From Crotophaga sulcirostris (lineage: Eukaryota > Chordata > Aves > Cuculiformes > Crotophagidae): a DNA stretch of 64,000 bases. Within the stretch, counting starts at the first letter, position 1. Each line of letters begins with the position of its first letter. A program made the translations under genes and the position numbers. Shown here piece by piece: positions 12,301 to 24,399 of this stretch. The notes under the pieces were generated by a model. The model was not told the origin of the DNA. It did not search any database and saw only the letters and a list, made by a program, of their open reading frames with translations. The stretch is from NCBI GenBank assembly GCA_013397455.1, contig VYZB01000530.1, positions 124,001-188,000 on the forward strand, given 5' to 3'.

Positions 12301-14088
12301 ATCAACTAAAATTGTCAATTCCATTTGTAACTCACAGAGAATATAAGAACATGGATCTTTCCTGTTCCTTGCCAATACTTCATTGCGTACCAGCAATTTT
12401 TATTCTGCTCTAACTGTGATGGGATCTAGTGTTATCAGAGTCAAAGTTTTGAGGCGAATGCGCCTATATCTTCTGCATCTAGTGAGTCCCCAGTAAAATA
12501 AAAATATTTTAAAACCCTCAAAGGATGTATTTTCTTTAAATTAAAAGCAAAATTTAGCTTTTCAAGTAGAGAGGACTCAAGTAAGGAAAATTTACATGTA
12601 GATATCCTTTGTCAATTGTTCTTGCTTTTCCCTACTTAATCATCTTCTACGTAACTTCAAATATATCTCAGACCCTTCCAGACCCTAGGAATTTTTCTTT
12701 CAGGAACGATGACACCTGAAGCCTTTTTGCAACCTGCTCTCTGTTTTAGTTGTATAATGTCCTTTCATGAGTTTCAAGCTCTTATTTGTGACTGCAACTG
12801 ACTGTCTCAGTCACTGTCATCTACCACTGTCACTGAGATCCTCTGCCTTGAGTATGGTCACTAACTCCTTCAGAGAAGGAAAAATCTCCCTTCTCCTCTC
12901 AACAGAATCTTTGCACCCAGCTGCTTTATTAAGGAAACATAAACATAACTCCAACTGCACAAATGCAGATGCCACCTGGCAGTATCCCAAAAAACCAGGA
13001 GATATTTTTCTTTTCTGGTTTGCAGCCATGGAACAAAGCAGGATGCAATTAGTATCTGGGAAGTATCTGGGATGTGTATCTACATACACATGGTGTATGT
13101 AGTTGTCAGTGTGTGTGCCAGTACAGATTGAATAAGGAAGGGTCTTTGGAACCATCTTGTCTTTCAGAAGTGCTCTGAGCTTTCCTTGCCCTCTGGGCAG
13201 TCTGCTGGTCATCAGTGCGACCTGACTTACTAGGAAGACTAGTGAAACATGCTAAAAGAAATCCATAACCAAGCACAAGAAATTTTTTAGATGTGCTATT
13301 TTCAAACCTTCACAGCTCAGCCAAATCAAACCCAGTTTTTGCTGGAACACTCGAATGCAGTGCTTCTCAATAAGGAATAAATATCTGAGAATTTCTAATC
13401 TTCTAGGTTCAGCTGATCCATGAGTACAGTTCTTCAGCAAGTAGTCATAAGGCAGTTTACAACAGAAGTAAATTTTAGTCTTCTTATATTCCAGAGGCCC
13501 AAGCAGTATTAATCCAAACACTGCAGAAAAATAAACAAATTGCACGTTCATGACTAGGATTGGAAAATTTTAATCTCCAAGGCAAACATTTCAGGAGAGT
13601 ATGAATGAGTGGAAGAAAAGGATTTTAGAAGGCAATATTTAGGCTACTGCTAGAATATCAGTTGTAGTAAACATTCATTAGTCGGAAAATCACTAACTTC
13701 AGTCAAACTATCTTTTCCTGGAGCTCTAAAATGTATCAAAGTGTTGATAATCACAAAATTTGAAGTGGTTTTCTGATTAAAGTGTTTGCAAAGGATTCAT
13801 TACAGTAATTCTACAAATACAAAACAATTGTTTATGCATCTCAATTCATATGCTCAAAGTTATTAGTCAAAACCATTACTCCACGTTGGTACATCAGTGA
13901 TATGTTTGTCTAACTGTCCATTTGATAATTAACACAGACTGACAAAGTGGAAAGAAATTTTGTTTCTTGATGAAAATTCCTACAAATGAGACTATTAATG
14001 TAACAAAACCTGTCTCACATTTGCCCCGGGATATGGCTTGGCTAAACCGCCTTTCCTATGGAAAACCAGGATAGGAAGAAAAGTAAAT
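9331..14088. other. Unique sequence with two long T-rich open frames
   Basis: No host gene or repeat is recognised. Plus-strand frames at 9787-10323 (178 codons) and 10370-10798 (142 codons) are the longest in the window outside repeats. Both are rich in Phe, Ser, Leu and Cys, as expected for chance frames on a T-rich strand. I see no domain or motif of a known family in either. The region otherwise holds short homopolymer runs only. Confidence 0.5.
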
Positions 14089-14615
14089 TGTGGTGGGTTG
14101 ACCTAGACCCTATGCCAGAGATCCATCCAGCTGCTCTCTTATACCTTGCTCTCAGTCAGTGTGGGGGAGAAAATGACATGGAAAAGTTCATGATTGAGAT
14201 AAAAACAGGGAGATCACTTACCAATAGTCATCATGGCTGTGATTTGGGTAAAATTAATTTTCTTAATTGACTTTAAAGTAAATTTGGATAGTGAGAAACA
14301 AAGACAAACTTAAACACTTTTCCCCAACCCTTTTTCCCAGGCTCACTCCATCATTTCCAGCTCCTCTCTCAACCTTTCCTGATTGTTCACCGCAGGGTGA
14401 ATGGGGAATAGGGGGCTGTGGTCAGTCCATAGTAGTTCCTCTCTTCTTCTTCCTTCTCACACTTTTCACCTGCTCCCGCACGTTTGTTTTGGTTTGTTTT
14501 TTTCTCACAGGTTGCAGTCCTTCAGGATAAACCTGCTCTATTGTCTGTCCTTCCCAGGTCATCTTTCCTATCAGAAGAACTTGCTCGAGCACAGGCTTTT
14601 GCACAGGCTACAGCT
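14089..14615 (-). mobile_element. Decayed avian ERV LTR, 3' part
   Basis: On the plus strand the block begins TGTGGTGGGTTGACC and continues through 'gagataaaaacagggagatcactta', 'ggggaatagggggctgtggtcagt' and 'gttgcagtccttcagga', matching in order the reverse complement of the 3' two-thirds of an LTR widespread in birds, so the LTR's own sense strand is the minus strand. The CA terminus of the LTR would be at 14089-14090. No primer-binding site follows on the minus strand beyond 14089, so there is no sign of an attached internal region. The remaining U3 side is lost at the (TTCCC)n array that starts at 14616. Many substitutions and no coding capacity: an old, inert copy. Family assignment is from recall. 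Confidence 0.7.
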
Positions 14616-14751
14616 TCCTTCCCTTCCCTTCCCTTCCCTTCCCTTCCCTTCCCTTCCCNCCCTTCCCTTCCCTTCCCTTCCCTTCCCTTCCCTTCCCTTC
14701 CCTTCCCTTCCCTTCCCTTCCCTTCCCTTCCCTTCCCTTCCCTTCCCTTCC
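14616..14751 (+). repeat. (TTCCC)n microsatellite with one ambiguous base
   Basis: About 27 nearly perfect TTCCC units, purine GGGAA on the other strand. One N at 14659 interrupts the array, so its true length is uncertain. The array grows out of the LTR sequence 'cagcttcctt', suggesting it expanded from a CCTT-like seed inside the LTR. Open frames across it (Leu-Pro-Phe-Pro-Ser repeats) are artefacts. Confidence 0.98.
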
Positions 14752-14772
14752 TCTTTGTTTTTTGAAGAAGAG

Positions 14773-14804
14773 AAAGTTATTTTCTGAAAAAGTTATTTTC
14801 TGAA
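14773..14804 (+). repeat. 16 bp exact tandem duplication
   Basis: AAAGTTATTTTCTGAA is present twice head to tail (14773-14788 and 14789-14804), directly after the pentanucleotide array. Confidence 0.95.
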
Positions 14805-15559
14805 AACACAAAATTTGATTCTATTCATTCTTCTGAATGAAAATTTTAGTTGTATATCTGATAGCATCAGTAAGGGCTCAGCATGAAAAGTGCCTTTTTT
14901 TCTTCACAGAATTCTGGAGATCCTTATTCATGAAATTTTTGTTTCCTCTTTCGGATCTAAATTTGAAAAAAGTTTTTTTCCTCATGCCAAACTTCTGAGG
15001 GTCTAAAGAAGGTGTCATTTCAGTGGAACAGTATTTTTACTGAGGAAATAGCAAGCAGTTTCTGGATACACATGAGTGCATTTTAAGGAAAACAATACCA
15101 ATTTTATAATTTCCTTCGGGACAATAAGGAAACAAAGCAGGTTTAATTCCATATGTAGGAGACGCAAAACACTGTCTCGTTCTATTTGAACCTGCAATGA
15201 AGTAGAAATAACCTCATAGAACGATATACACTCATTGAAAGCAAATGATTAACTGGTGTCAGAAAGACCTAACAATGTTTCAAGGAAGCTAAGGACATGC
15301 ATGTAAACAGCCTATAGGATGAACTTTTCTCCTTTTCCTGTGTGTGTCATCACTGGTCTTACATATGTTCTGTCTGGGAACAGAAATTTCTTCCTTCTAG
15401 TTGATATAAGTATGTTGTTGGAACTCTGCTTTCTCCTGAGTTTCAGGAAATTTTAACGAACCCTTTCTGCTTGCTCTGAGGGACTCATATTTGAAGCAAG
15501 AGACAAGAGGGCTTTGAATGCTGTCCCCAATTCAGTGCTATTGATACGTGGCCTGACAC
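14805..15559. other. Unique AT-rich sequence
   Basis: No gene, repeat or RNA feature recognised. Confidence 0.5.
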
Positions 15560-15835
15560 CAGTGAAGGCAGGCTTTCTGTGACTGGATCAACTATCTTGG
15601 CATGGACTTCTGCCTTTATGCCAGCTGGGAGCCACATTTCACTGTGCCTTGCTCTCTGTCTACACACTGGCAGAAGCAAGGTTTCCCTGCAGGCTGCTTA
15701 ACCATCTTGGCATGGCTCTTGTCCAAATGCTGGTTGGGAGCTGGTTCTTCTGTGGCCTACTCCATTCTCTTGGCATGAACATTGCTCAGACACTGAGAGC
15801 TCAGTTCCTGAAGCCTGCTGTTTCCATCTGCTAAT
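15560..15835 (+). repeat. Diverged ~63 bp tandem repeat, three copies
   Basis: The string TCTTGGCATG recurs at about 15595, 15705 and 15768, each time preceded by a similar 25-30 bp (ttctgtgactggatcaac; tccctgcaggctgcttaac; cttctgtggcctactccat). Copies two and three are 63 bp apart. Copies one and two are 110 bp apart, so copy one carries about 47 extra bases. Translation at 15649-15834 shows the same periodicity (FPCRLLNHLGMALVQ, then FFCGLLHSLGMNIAQ), but no protein family is recognised and I treat this as a noncoding minisatellite remnant. Confidence 0.65.
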
Positions 15836-17285
15836 TCTGAGTGGCAACAAAAAGAAGGGTTATCCTTCAGACCACCTCAAATTTTGGAAGTTTCTGAGGG
15901 AAGAAACTCAAACACTCAGAGATGAAGAAACATTAGGTTGAACATTCTATGAAATCTCTGTTCAAAAAAGAAACTAGAAGTCCAGCCTCTGTGGGCCTGG
16001 GTCAGTTCCATCTGGGTAATCAAGATGCAGCTGGCTGTAATTGGTCTGCAGAGGAAAGAAGGATTGGCCTGTGGGATGCTTTGCTTCATCCACTTAGTAC
16101 AGAAAATCCACCATGATTTTAGTATGATATGTTTATTATTTACAGATTAGTTCTGGGCTCTTTCTCTTCAATCCTGATCTCTGCATGTCTTTCCTTTAAT
16201 GCTTTTTGCAATTCTTGACCAATTTGCCTGACTTTATGATTGCCTACTCCTTTTCTTAGCCTTCAGTTGAATAATATTCTTGGATTCTTGATTATATCAC
16301 AGCTTTATTTTCCCAGACTGGTGGAAAAATTTTTCCTTTTTTTGGTTCACTATAAATAGGTCTATCTGTTTATTACATAGCCTTAAGTGCTGAGTGCAAA
16401 TATCTGTGTCTTAAGCTACCTTTCTATGAAGGAATATTATCTGGATACACAGAAATCTGGAAGTCTCTTCCTGACAAATGGCCTTAAGTCTAGATTCAGA
16501 GTGAAGATCTACCTCTATCTGTATGGAGATGGAGAATGTTTATCTCCTACAAACCAAGACAAGATAAGGCTAAGAATATCATCTCTTTCTGCTGTTTAAT
16601 GCACCAATGTATCTCTACTTCTGCTAATCCGAACTGATGAAAAATCCTGACTCAGACCTGCAAAATAGTGACACTTAACAAAAAATTGTGACTATTAAGC
16701 TGCAAATCTCAAATGTCCTTGATATTTGAGAAGTGGAGAGGTGATGGGAGAGGAAGAAATGTAAAGAGAATGCTTATTACTAGGAATTATTTAGAAGATC
16801 AAATAGTTTTACAACCTCTTTACTGGAGATATTAGTAGGTAGATTTGAACATTAATACAAATGTCTTTATGTTGACTTAGTAATTTGAAAATGTCTGAAG
16901 ATTAAAAGTAAGACACTAGACAACCTTAAACCCCTGAAAATTGTATAATCACTTGGTTAACTGGTTAGGTCATGTAGTCTTTTCCCACTGCTTTGATTGT
17001 ATAATAGGAAGATACTACTTGGCATATTACTCATTTTTCAATCAAATAACTTGATAAGTTTAGATGAATGCATAAAAACTTGTGCTAAAAACAGAATCTG
17101 AATGACAGCCATCTTACGGTCCACAGGGCCAAAAGGTGAGTTCCTGACTTAATTTGTAGTCTTTCAGTTTGTATGCTGTGATTTTAAAATACTCTTTGGG
17201 CAATAAACTGCAATAAAAATCATACTGAGAGAGGGGATATAACTAATGTTGTGTCAACTATAGGGGGAGACAGTTTTGCACAGTT
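15836..17285. other. Unique sequence
   Basis: No gene or repeat recognised. Open frames do not exceed 70 codons. Confidence 0.5.
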
Positions 17286-17625
17286 GCAGAATCACAGAAT
17301 GGTTGAGCTTGGGAAGAACCTCTGGGGATCACCTTGTCCAAACTCCTCCTGAAGCAGGACCACCTAGAGGCAGTTGCCCAGGACTGTGTTTGGATGATTT
17401 TTTAGTATCTCTACTGGTGGAGATTTCACAATGTCCCTGGGAAACCTATGCCGGTGCTTGGTCGCCCTCAAGGTGAAAAACTGTTTCCTAATGTTCCAGC
17501 AGAACCTCCTGTGTTTCAGTTTGTGCCCATTGCCTCTGGTCCTATCACTGGACACCACTCAAAGGAGCCTGGTCTTTTCATTTTTGCACTTTGGGTTATT
17601 TTCTTTCATTGATAAGGTATTTGTT
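17286..17625 (-). mobile_element. CR1 LINE, 5'-truncated 3' end
   Basis: The plus strand starts 'agaatcacagaatggttgag', the complement of a CR1 3' end, followed by 'ggatcaccttgtccaaactc', 'cctgggaaacc' and 'ttcctaatgttccagcagaacc'. The minus-strand frame 17364-17558 retains the ORF2 C-terminal pattern (SSDRTRGNGHKLKHRRF, then RNIRKQFFTLRATKHRHRFP-like residues) in diverged form. Similarity fades after about 17625. This is another 5'-truncated copy with no catalytic domain, and it belongs to a different subfamily from 7067-7487 (the 'clear rather than dense' 3' UTR reads 'gcaggaccacctagaggcag'). Confidence 0.9.
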
Positions 17626-20225
17626 TGCAACAAAAAAGAAATCTTGCCCATATTTAAAAGTGTGTATTTTTTTTCTTTTTGGTATTAATTGTACCAGTTT
17701 TAATCTCTCAATATTTTGACTAGGTAGAACTCATTCCTTTTAGTGTCTCTTGTCTTGTTAATATATTAACTTTTGGGGTCTTAGGGAACCTCTCAGAGAT
17801 CATTTCCCTAACACCTAGTGCTGGAATGGACCATGCTAAAACTGATTTCTCTTTATGCTGCTATAAATCTAATAGCAAATGCAGTTTAGTGTCAAATTTT
17901 TAAACTTTTTATAACAATTGTGAGCCAACGATCCAAGATTAGCCTGCAACACCTAAACAATCACTCATTCTTTCACTTATTCCATTTTCCAATTCGAAAA
18001 CACCTAAAGAGGAAGGAAGCAGTGTATTCATATCTATATAGTAAGATGGATACTAGGAACCATTGAATGTTTAGAGAGAATGTTTCTTTCTACTATCAGT
18101 GTTTCACAGAGTATTAAAAATTATTGTAGCTGCTATTGTAAATAAATGCTGAATTATAGAAATCGCAAAAATGCAGTGTTTATAAGGAGACATGGACAAC
18201 ACAGATGGGTTTTATTTCCTTTTTATTTCCTACTTTCCTACAAAACTATGTCATGAACTACGTAGAAACATATACTGTGGAAACAGAAAGTACGTCACTG
18301 GTTTTTTTTGGAGGGCATCTGTCCCCTTTAATATTTCTATCACTTTCTAGCAATCAAATCTCACACCTAGGGTTTTTTAATTAATGAGAGTACTTAGATT
18401 TTAAAGAACTTTTTACTTCTTAATGATTTTTAAAGTATTTATTCACTACTTTTCTGACTAAGTATAAAATTTTAATGAAAATTCATCTGTCTCTAATCTC
18501 TATCTTATTTTGCAGTAGAGGAAAAAAGTAATTGGAACTGTTAAAACTTGAGTATGAACAGAAGAGGCTCCCCCCTCATGGAACCTCTTTTCCAAGGAAA
18601 TGTTTTTATGTCAGTAAAATGTCTAAAATCCCATTAGGCCTCAAGCTCTTAAATGAGATTTAAGTTTCACAAAAACCTTTCCAGGTTCTCAGGACGTGGT
18701 GATTTCCAAATGCCTATGGCTAGTGTCAGATTAAGTTCTTAAGAACTGACTTTTCAAGCAGGCTGGTAGGAGCGTCTTCAATGACATTCAGCAAATATTC
18801 GTTAAGTAGATCCTTCAGATTCAGAATTAACAATAAACTTTTCATACATGGTCCTTAGTGCCCTATGGGAATTTTTTACAAGTTTGGAGTCTTAGCCAAA
18901 GTTATTGGATTCTTTTAAATTACATACATTAGGCAGTCACTTGAAAACCTTACTATTTACAGTAAGTGCTGTCAATTTTTATCTTAAATGGTCTGGCTAT
19001 CATGTTCGCATAGTTATTTTGCAACTAGCATTATATTAAAGCTGTGAACTATTCTTCAAAAAGTCACATTTCATTCTAATATGAGGCTCCTACTGTGCGC
19101 AGAATTGTTTGTTCACACTTTATTTCGCTCCATAGTAATTGTAATAGACTAATTTCACTGTCAGAATAGTCCAAAGTATCCAGAGATGTGCCCTGTGGAA
19201 TAAAATTTTCCAATTAAAAGGCATAAGACCAGATTTTTAAAAGATTCAATTTAAATCTAAATCATGTCTAGATCTAGTCCATCCCAAGTTAACAACAGTA
19301 TTTGCAATTTGAATTAAAAGAATATTTTAAAACTATCTTCATTTACACTGATGTTGCTGTTATATTTGCACGTAGGTTTTTACTCTGAAAATAACTGCAC
19401 ATTTCAGTGTATTTGCACTGAGATGGCTAGTTTGCTGATGTTAGTAGAAGATATTTAGGCAATGTACAGGACTGGCATTTATAAAGGTTTTCTAATAATT
19501 ATATGGGTTTCTTACTATTAAAAAAAACCCCAAAATCAAAGGAAACATTGTGATAAATCTTGCTATATCATGAGTTAGTATGTATTGGAGGACTTTAACT
19601 GAACTGTAACTGAGGTCGGCTCCATAGAAGCTGAAACCAACAGACGTACACAGAGATGTGCTCCAGAGTGAGAAGATGGTGTGAGAGGAACAGTCCTATA
19701 AGATAACAAAAGTAAAGAAAGAAGATGTTTGCTGAGTTCAACATCAATGAGTGCCCTATGGTACAGGTGGAATCAAGAGATAAAGATGAAGCAATCTCGT
19801 GTGTAATTAATGACTATTTTATAATAAAAACCAAACCCTCAGAAACCTTCCAAGATGAACATTGCTGTAGAGAAGCATGCACAGCATTGTGTTAATAGCT
19901 TGCTATAGGTACAGGAAGCTTTATCTGTTCGATGATGAATATTTGTGGGCCATGCCATGTAGACAAATCATTTAGTCCACTATTTGCCATTGTTCCAAGT
20001 CTGCTTCTTTTCTTTTGTCTGTTCTATTAACAAGATGAAAGTAGTGTTGGAGTCCCTAGCCAGATACACTATTCCCAAGACCTATGAGATCACAGTACTT
20101 ACAGAATGTCCTAAGTAGCATATATATTGTAATATTCATCATTTTCATTGATAATCTGCATAAATAATTAAAAAATAATAAAATAAAAGAAATGACAGTG
20201 AAGAAAATTGCCATAATTCCATGTG

Positions 20226-20254
20226 CTTTCTCTACAACCAAGTTGTAGAGAAAG
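20226..20254 (+). repeat. Perfect 13 bp inverted repeat, 3-nt loop
   Basis: CTTTCTCTACAAC at 20226-20238 is followed by CAA and then its exact reverse complement at 20242-20254. The RNA or single DNA strand would form a tight hairpin. No T-run or gene lies beside it that would make it a terminator. Confidence 0.95.
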
Positions 20255-21137
20255 ACTAGAAAAACAGTCTAAAAAAAAAAAAAGATGCTTATGGAGATGT
20301 AGAACTTGCATAAATTTTCAAAGCATGAGAAAAAGTAGGTTTTTCCTCTTTTTGGATTTTTGAGAGTATTATTTTTAAAATTGAAGTATTATTTGTATCT
20401 AATTATTTAAAACTTTATTTACTATTTAATACATTTATTATATGAAAATAGATGTATATGTACACTTGTGTATGTAAATGTAAATTATTTGCTTTTGAAA
20501 AATGACAGTTCTGGTCAGTATTAGGGATGGAGCTGTGCCGTATACCAGTCTAAATGATTACTGCAACTATACTAGAAAATTACAGGTCCGAGCCCAATGT
20601 GGTCTCCACTCTTGGCTTTATGCAGTCAGATCAAGGTTCAGAAGCAGTACTGTAAAAAAATATTTAAATAGTTGATATATCAGTATAAATAATAAAAAAA
20701 AAATCCCTTATTGGTATAAAGACGCAAGCAAAATTAAAAGTACATCCTTATGCATTTACAGTACTCTATGGAGTTAACATATCTCATTATTGTCTTTGGT
20801 TATTCAAGAAAAGTAATTTTTTTATTTAATAATTTTTCTTATGTGAAATCACTTTATTTCAAAAGAGTAAAGAAAGCACTCTGATGAACTGAATTGCATC
20901 ACTAATGAAATCTTAAACAGTTTTCTCAAAAATCCCTGCTCTGAAATTTCAGAGGACCCTTTTCATACTCTTCAGATGAGATGATAATAGCTCCCCTGTG
21001 CCAGAGAAAGAGATCGAGAGGTAGTTGGGTGCAGGTATAAGCACTCACTCTCCTGCTCGGAAAGATCTCATTATTTAAAGTACTTAATGTTCCTTGGGTT
21101 TTTTTTTTTACACACCACTTCTTACCAGCCTATCATT

Positions 21138-21162
21138 GATTTGTGGTTTTGGACCACAAATC
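21138..21162 (+). repeat. Perfect 10 bp inverted repeat, 5-nt loop
   Basis: GATTTGTGGT (21138-21147) and its reverse complement (21153-21162) flank TTTGG. It lies about 190 bp upstream of the CR1 at 21355. No function is assigned. Confidence 0.9.
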
Positions 21163-21354
21163 CTAAACAGATTGGTTCTAGAAGAAATCTAGAAATCTAT
21201 CTTTAATTCTTTTAAAAGTTAGTCTTATAGAATAACAAGAAAGGACTGCAGTGTATAGTTTTTAGATATCCTAAAGCCCTCTTTTACACGACTCCAAAAA
21301 CCACACTGGACCTAAAATACTGTCAAGAAACACAAAAATAAACTTATTAAACCT

Positions 21355-22530
21355 ACACCAAGGTGAGTGGGGCAGTTGTCACCCCAGAAGGACGGGATGT
21401 CATCCAGAGGGACATGAACACGCTGGAGAAGTGGGCCTCTCTAAATTGGAAGGATATGGGTGGACTGTTCAGTGGAAAAGGAATTTATTGGGTGGTCACA
21501 TTCACAGAGTAGTGATCAATGGCTCGATGCCCACATGGAGATCCATGACAAGTGGTGCCCCTCAGGGGTCCATACAGGGACCAGTGCTGTTTAATATTTT
21601 CATTGATGATATAGACAGGGATCGAGTGCACTCTCAGAGAGTATGCAGATGACACCAAGCTGAGTGGTGCAGTTGTCACACCAGAAGGACAGAATGTCAT
21701 CCAGAGGGACCTGGACAAGGTGGAGAAGTGAACCTGTGTGAACCTCATGAGGTTCAACAAGGCCAAGTGCAAGGTCCTACACCTGGATTGGGGCAATCCA
21801 CAGTTTAAACACAGGATGCAGTAAAACATGATTGAGAGCAGCCCTGCGGAGAAGGACTTGGGGGTGCTGATGGATGAGAAGCTCGACATGAGCCAGCAAT
21901 GTGCACTCGCAGCCCACAAGGCCAACTGTGTCCTGGGCTGAATCAAAAGAAGTGTGGCCAGCAGGGTGAGGGAGGTGATTCTTCTCCTCTATTCCACTCT
22001 TGTGAGACCCCACCTGGAGTACTGTGTCAGGTTCTGGAATCCCCAACATAAGAAGGATGCGGAGCTGTTGGAATGGGTACAGAGGAGGGCTACGATGATG
22101 ATCCGAGGGCTGGAGCACCTCTGCTATGAGGACAGGCTGAGAGAGTTAGGCTTGTTCAGCCTGGAGAAGACAAGGTATGGGGAGACCTTATAGTGGTCTT
22201 CCAGTACCTGAAGGGGGCCTACAGGAAAGTTGGGGAGGGGCTTTCTACAAGGGAAAGAAGTGACAGGATGAGGGATAATGGCTTTAAATTGGAAATGGGA
22301 AAATTTAGATTAGACATTAGGAAGAAATTCTTCATGCTGAGGGTGGTGAGGCACTGGCACAGGTTGCCCAGGGAAGCTGTGGGTGCCCCCTCCCTGGAGG
22401 TGTTCAAGGTCAGGTTGGATGGGGCCTTGAACAGCCTGGTCTGGTGGGAGGTGTCCCTGCCCATGGCTGGGGGGGTGGAACTAGATGATGTTTAAGGTCC
22501 CTTCCAACCCAAACATTCTATGATTCTGTT
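21355..22530 (+). mobile_element. CR1 LINE with internal partial duplication
   Basis: Plus-strand CR1 ending in the typical 3' tail 'cattctatgattctgtt'. The frame 21431-21652 covers reverse-transcriptase palm residues ([31 protein letters not shown]); the catalytic Ala-Asp-Asp block follows in another frame at about 21645-21660 (gcagatgacaccaag). Frames 21954-22193 and 22193-22495 hold the C-terminus ([49 protein letters not shown]). Frameshifts and stops break the gene into at least four pieces. The first 84 bp (21355-21438) duplicate 21651-21734: the block beginning at the Asp-Asp motif occurs once upstream of the palm segment and again in its proper place. The endonuclease domain and 5' end are missing. 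Confidence 0.95.
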
Positions 22531-24399
22531 ATTTTAAATATGTGTTATGTGCATAATGATGTGCACAGAAAAAAATAGCACTTCCTCTACATGAGACTTC
22601 TTTCCACTTCGGATTTAATTTCCCAGCTTTCAGTTTTCCAGTTTTTCAGTCTATCTTTAGTACCCTGTTCTGCATCAACAGACACAATCAACTGATTTTC
22701 TAATGTCATTTCAGTCCTATAACTTGGGTCTAAACTGTGCCTGTTTCATTGAGTCATCTATATCTATTTCTTGTTTAAGGAAGCCCTTCTTAGCCTTAGA
22801 ATTTCTGTTCTTCTGTGCTCATTAAAATTTGTGCATATCTTATGCAGGCACGTATACCATACCAGATAGACAGTCAAGTTCCAGTCCCAGATCTGGAATG
22901 ACCTTCTTCCTTTCCTCCATACCTGGAGATTGACAGAAATTATTTTCAATGCATAGAAGAATTTTTTGTTTAGAGTTCTTTTTCAGAAGTGCCAGCCTGC
23001 ACATCAGCACAGTTAAACATAAAACCAGAATAGTTCTTCTATCAGACCTTACTTAAAAAAAAAATAAATTGTTAAGCTTCTACATTATAAAGACAAGCAT
23101 TCTAAATAATACAGTAAGAAGCGATCCAATTCTTATAATGATGTGTCTGCATTAACTTTTAAATTTGAATCCACTGAATATATTCTGAGCTGAAATGTAT
23201 TGTTTTTCTTAATTCTAGCTTTTGAACACCTCTCAAGAAAATGCACAAAAGATGTATCATTGCATAGAAACACTGAATTTCAACAAAAGTTGAAAATTTT
23301 AACATAGTTGTTGTTGGTACCTATGAGCTAAAAAAGGTGTTATGTAACCGACAACAAATGAAGGGAACAAGAACAAGGGAAAGACTGTGAACAGTCTTTA
23401 GGAAAGAGAAACTTAAGTGTCATATCCTTTCATTTAGAAAAGCTTTCTTCTACTAAATATAATTATTTTTCCTTCAAGTTTTGATGAAGATGAGGTTGCT
23501 AGGAAACTCATTCTGTTTAGAGCTGCACCTGTGTAAATATGGTGTAACCAATTTATATTGATGAAAGTTCCTGAACTGAAATAAGAGCATCTATGAGTAG
23601 TTTTGATGTCTGTCATTACTAACATAAGGAAACATGTTGTTACAAAAGAGACAAAGCTCAATGACCAGTTGTTGCCTTATGGTCTCTGGGTAACAACTGG
23701 TACAAGTCATAAGAAATTAGATTTATGCCATCCTTGTTAATCCCCGATTCCTTTCCAGTAGAGCTGCATGAAAGTCTTGGCAATGAAACACACCTCCACT
23801 ACTAGTATAATATCACTCAAGATTGCTTTGGAACCATAACTCCATGTTTCTGGCTCTTATGGATTGATTTAATCTGCCACTAACATTGGCAGAGAAGTTG
23901 TTAATTCTCTGTGTTATAGGTTCTAAAGGGATTATGGTAAATATTGTAGTTGTTCTTACATCTATACTGCCTTTAGTAGCAGTAGCTGAGTACATATTTA
24001 CCTTTGTGGGTCAGTAGACATGTACTGTTTGTACAAATTCTACTGACTGTGATACTGTGTATATCCATGCAGCATTTTAGGATGAACTCACTGAGTAATC
24101 ATGACTTCATCATAATTTTTCTATCTTAAAACCATTTTGTGTACCAAATATGTGATCAACATACTTTCACACCTGAAGACCTAGTCCAGCATATTTTGTA
24201 TAAGAAAGTCTTTCATTTCCACACCAAAATTCCTGCACAGCTATGATTCCTATTGCTGCACCAGCAACATTAAATTAGGTTTGTAAGCAGATTTCATTCA
24301 TGTAGACCTATCGCAAGAAATAAATAAGGATTCAGGCAATATATTGATTTCTATCATTGATGATGATGGAAATACAGACTATCCTGATATCAAAATTGC
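22531..24399. other. Unique sequence
   Basis: No gene recognised. An imperfect inverted repeat (ACCAGTTGTT at 23664-23673, AACAACTGGT at 23692-23701) could form a hairpin with an 18 nt loop. Confidence 0.5.

Larger units (their letters stand above)
17626..21354. other. AT-rich unique sequence
   Basis: No gene or interspersed repeat is recognised. Two clean inverted repeats (20226-20254 and 21138-21162) are listed separately. An A-rich/CCCC tract lies near 19520. Confidence 0.55.

Noticed and set aside
12767..13551. Frames of 111, 131 and 99 codons on both strands
   Set aside because: Overlapping on opposite strands, no family motif, no conserved pattern; most likely chance.
14401..14811. 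Open frames of Leu-Pro-Phe-Pro-Ser or Gly-Arg-Glu repeats
   Set aside because: They are translations of the (TTCCC)n array on either strand and contain the ambiguous base; not genes.
21485..22118. Minus-strand frames of 153 and 113 codons
   Set aside because: They are antisense shadows of the plus-strand CR1 ORF2 at 21355-22530.
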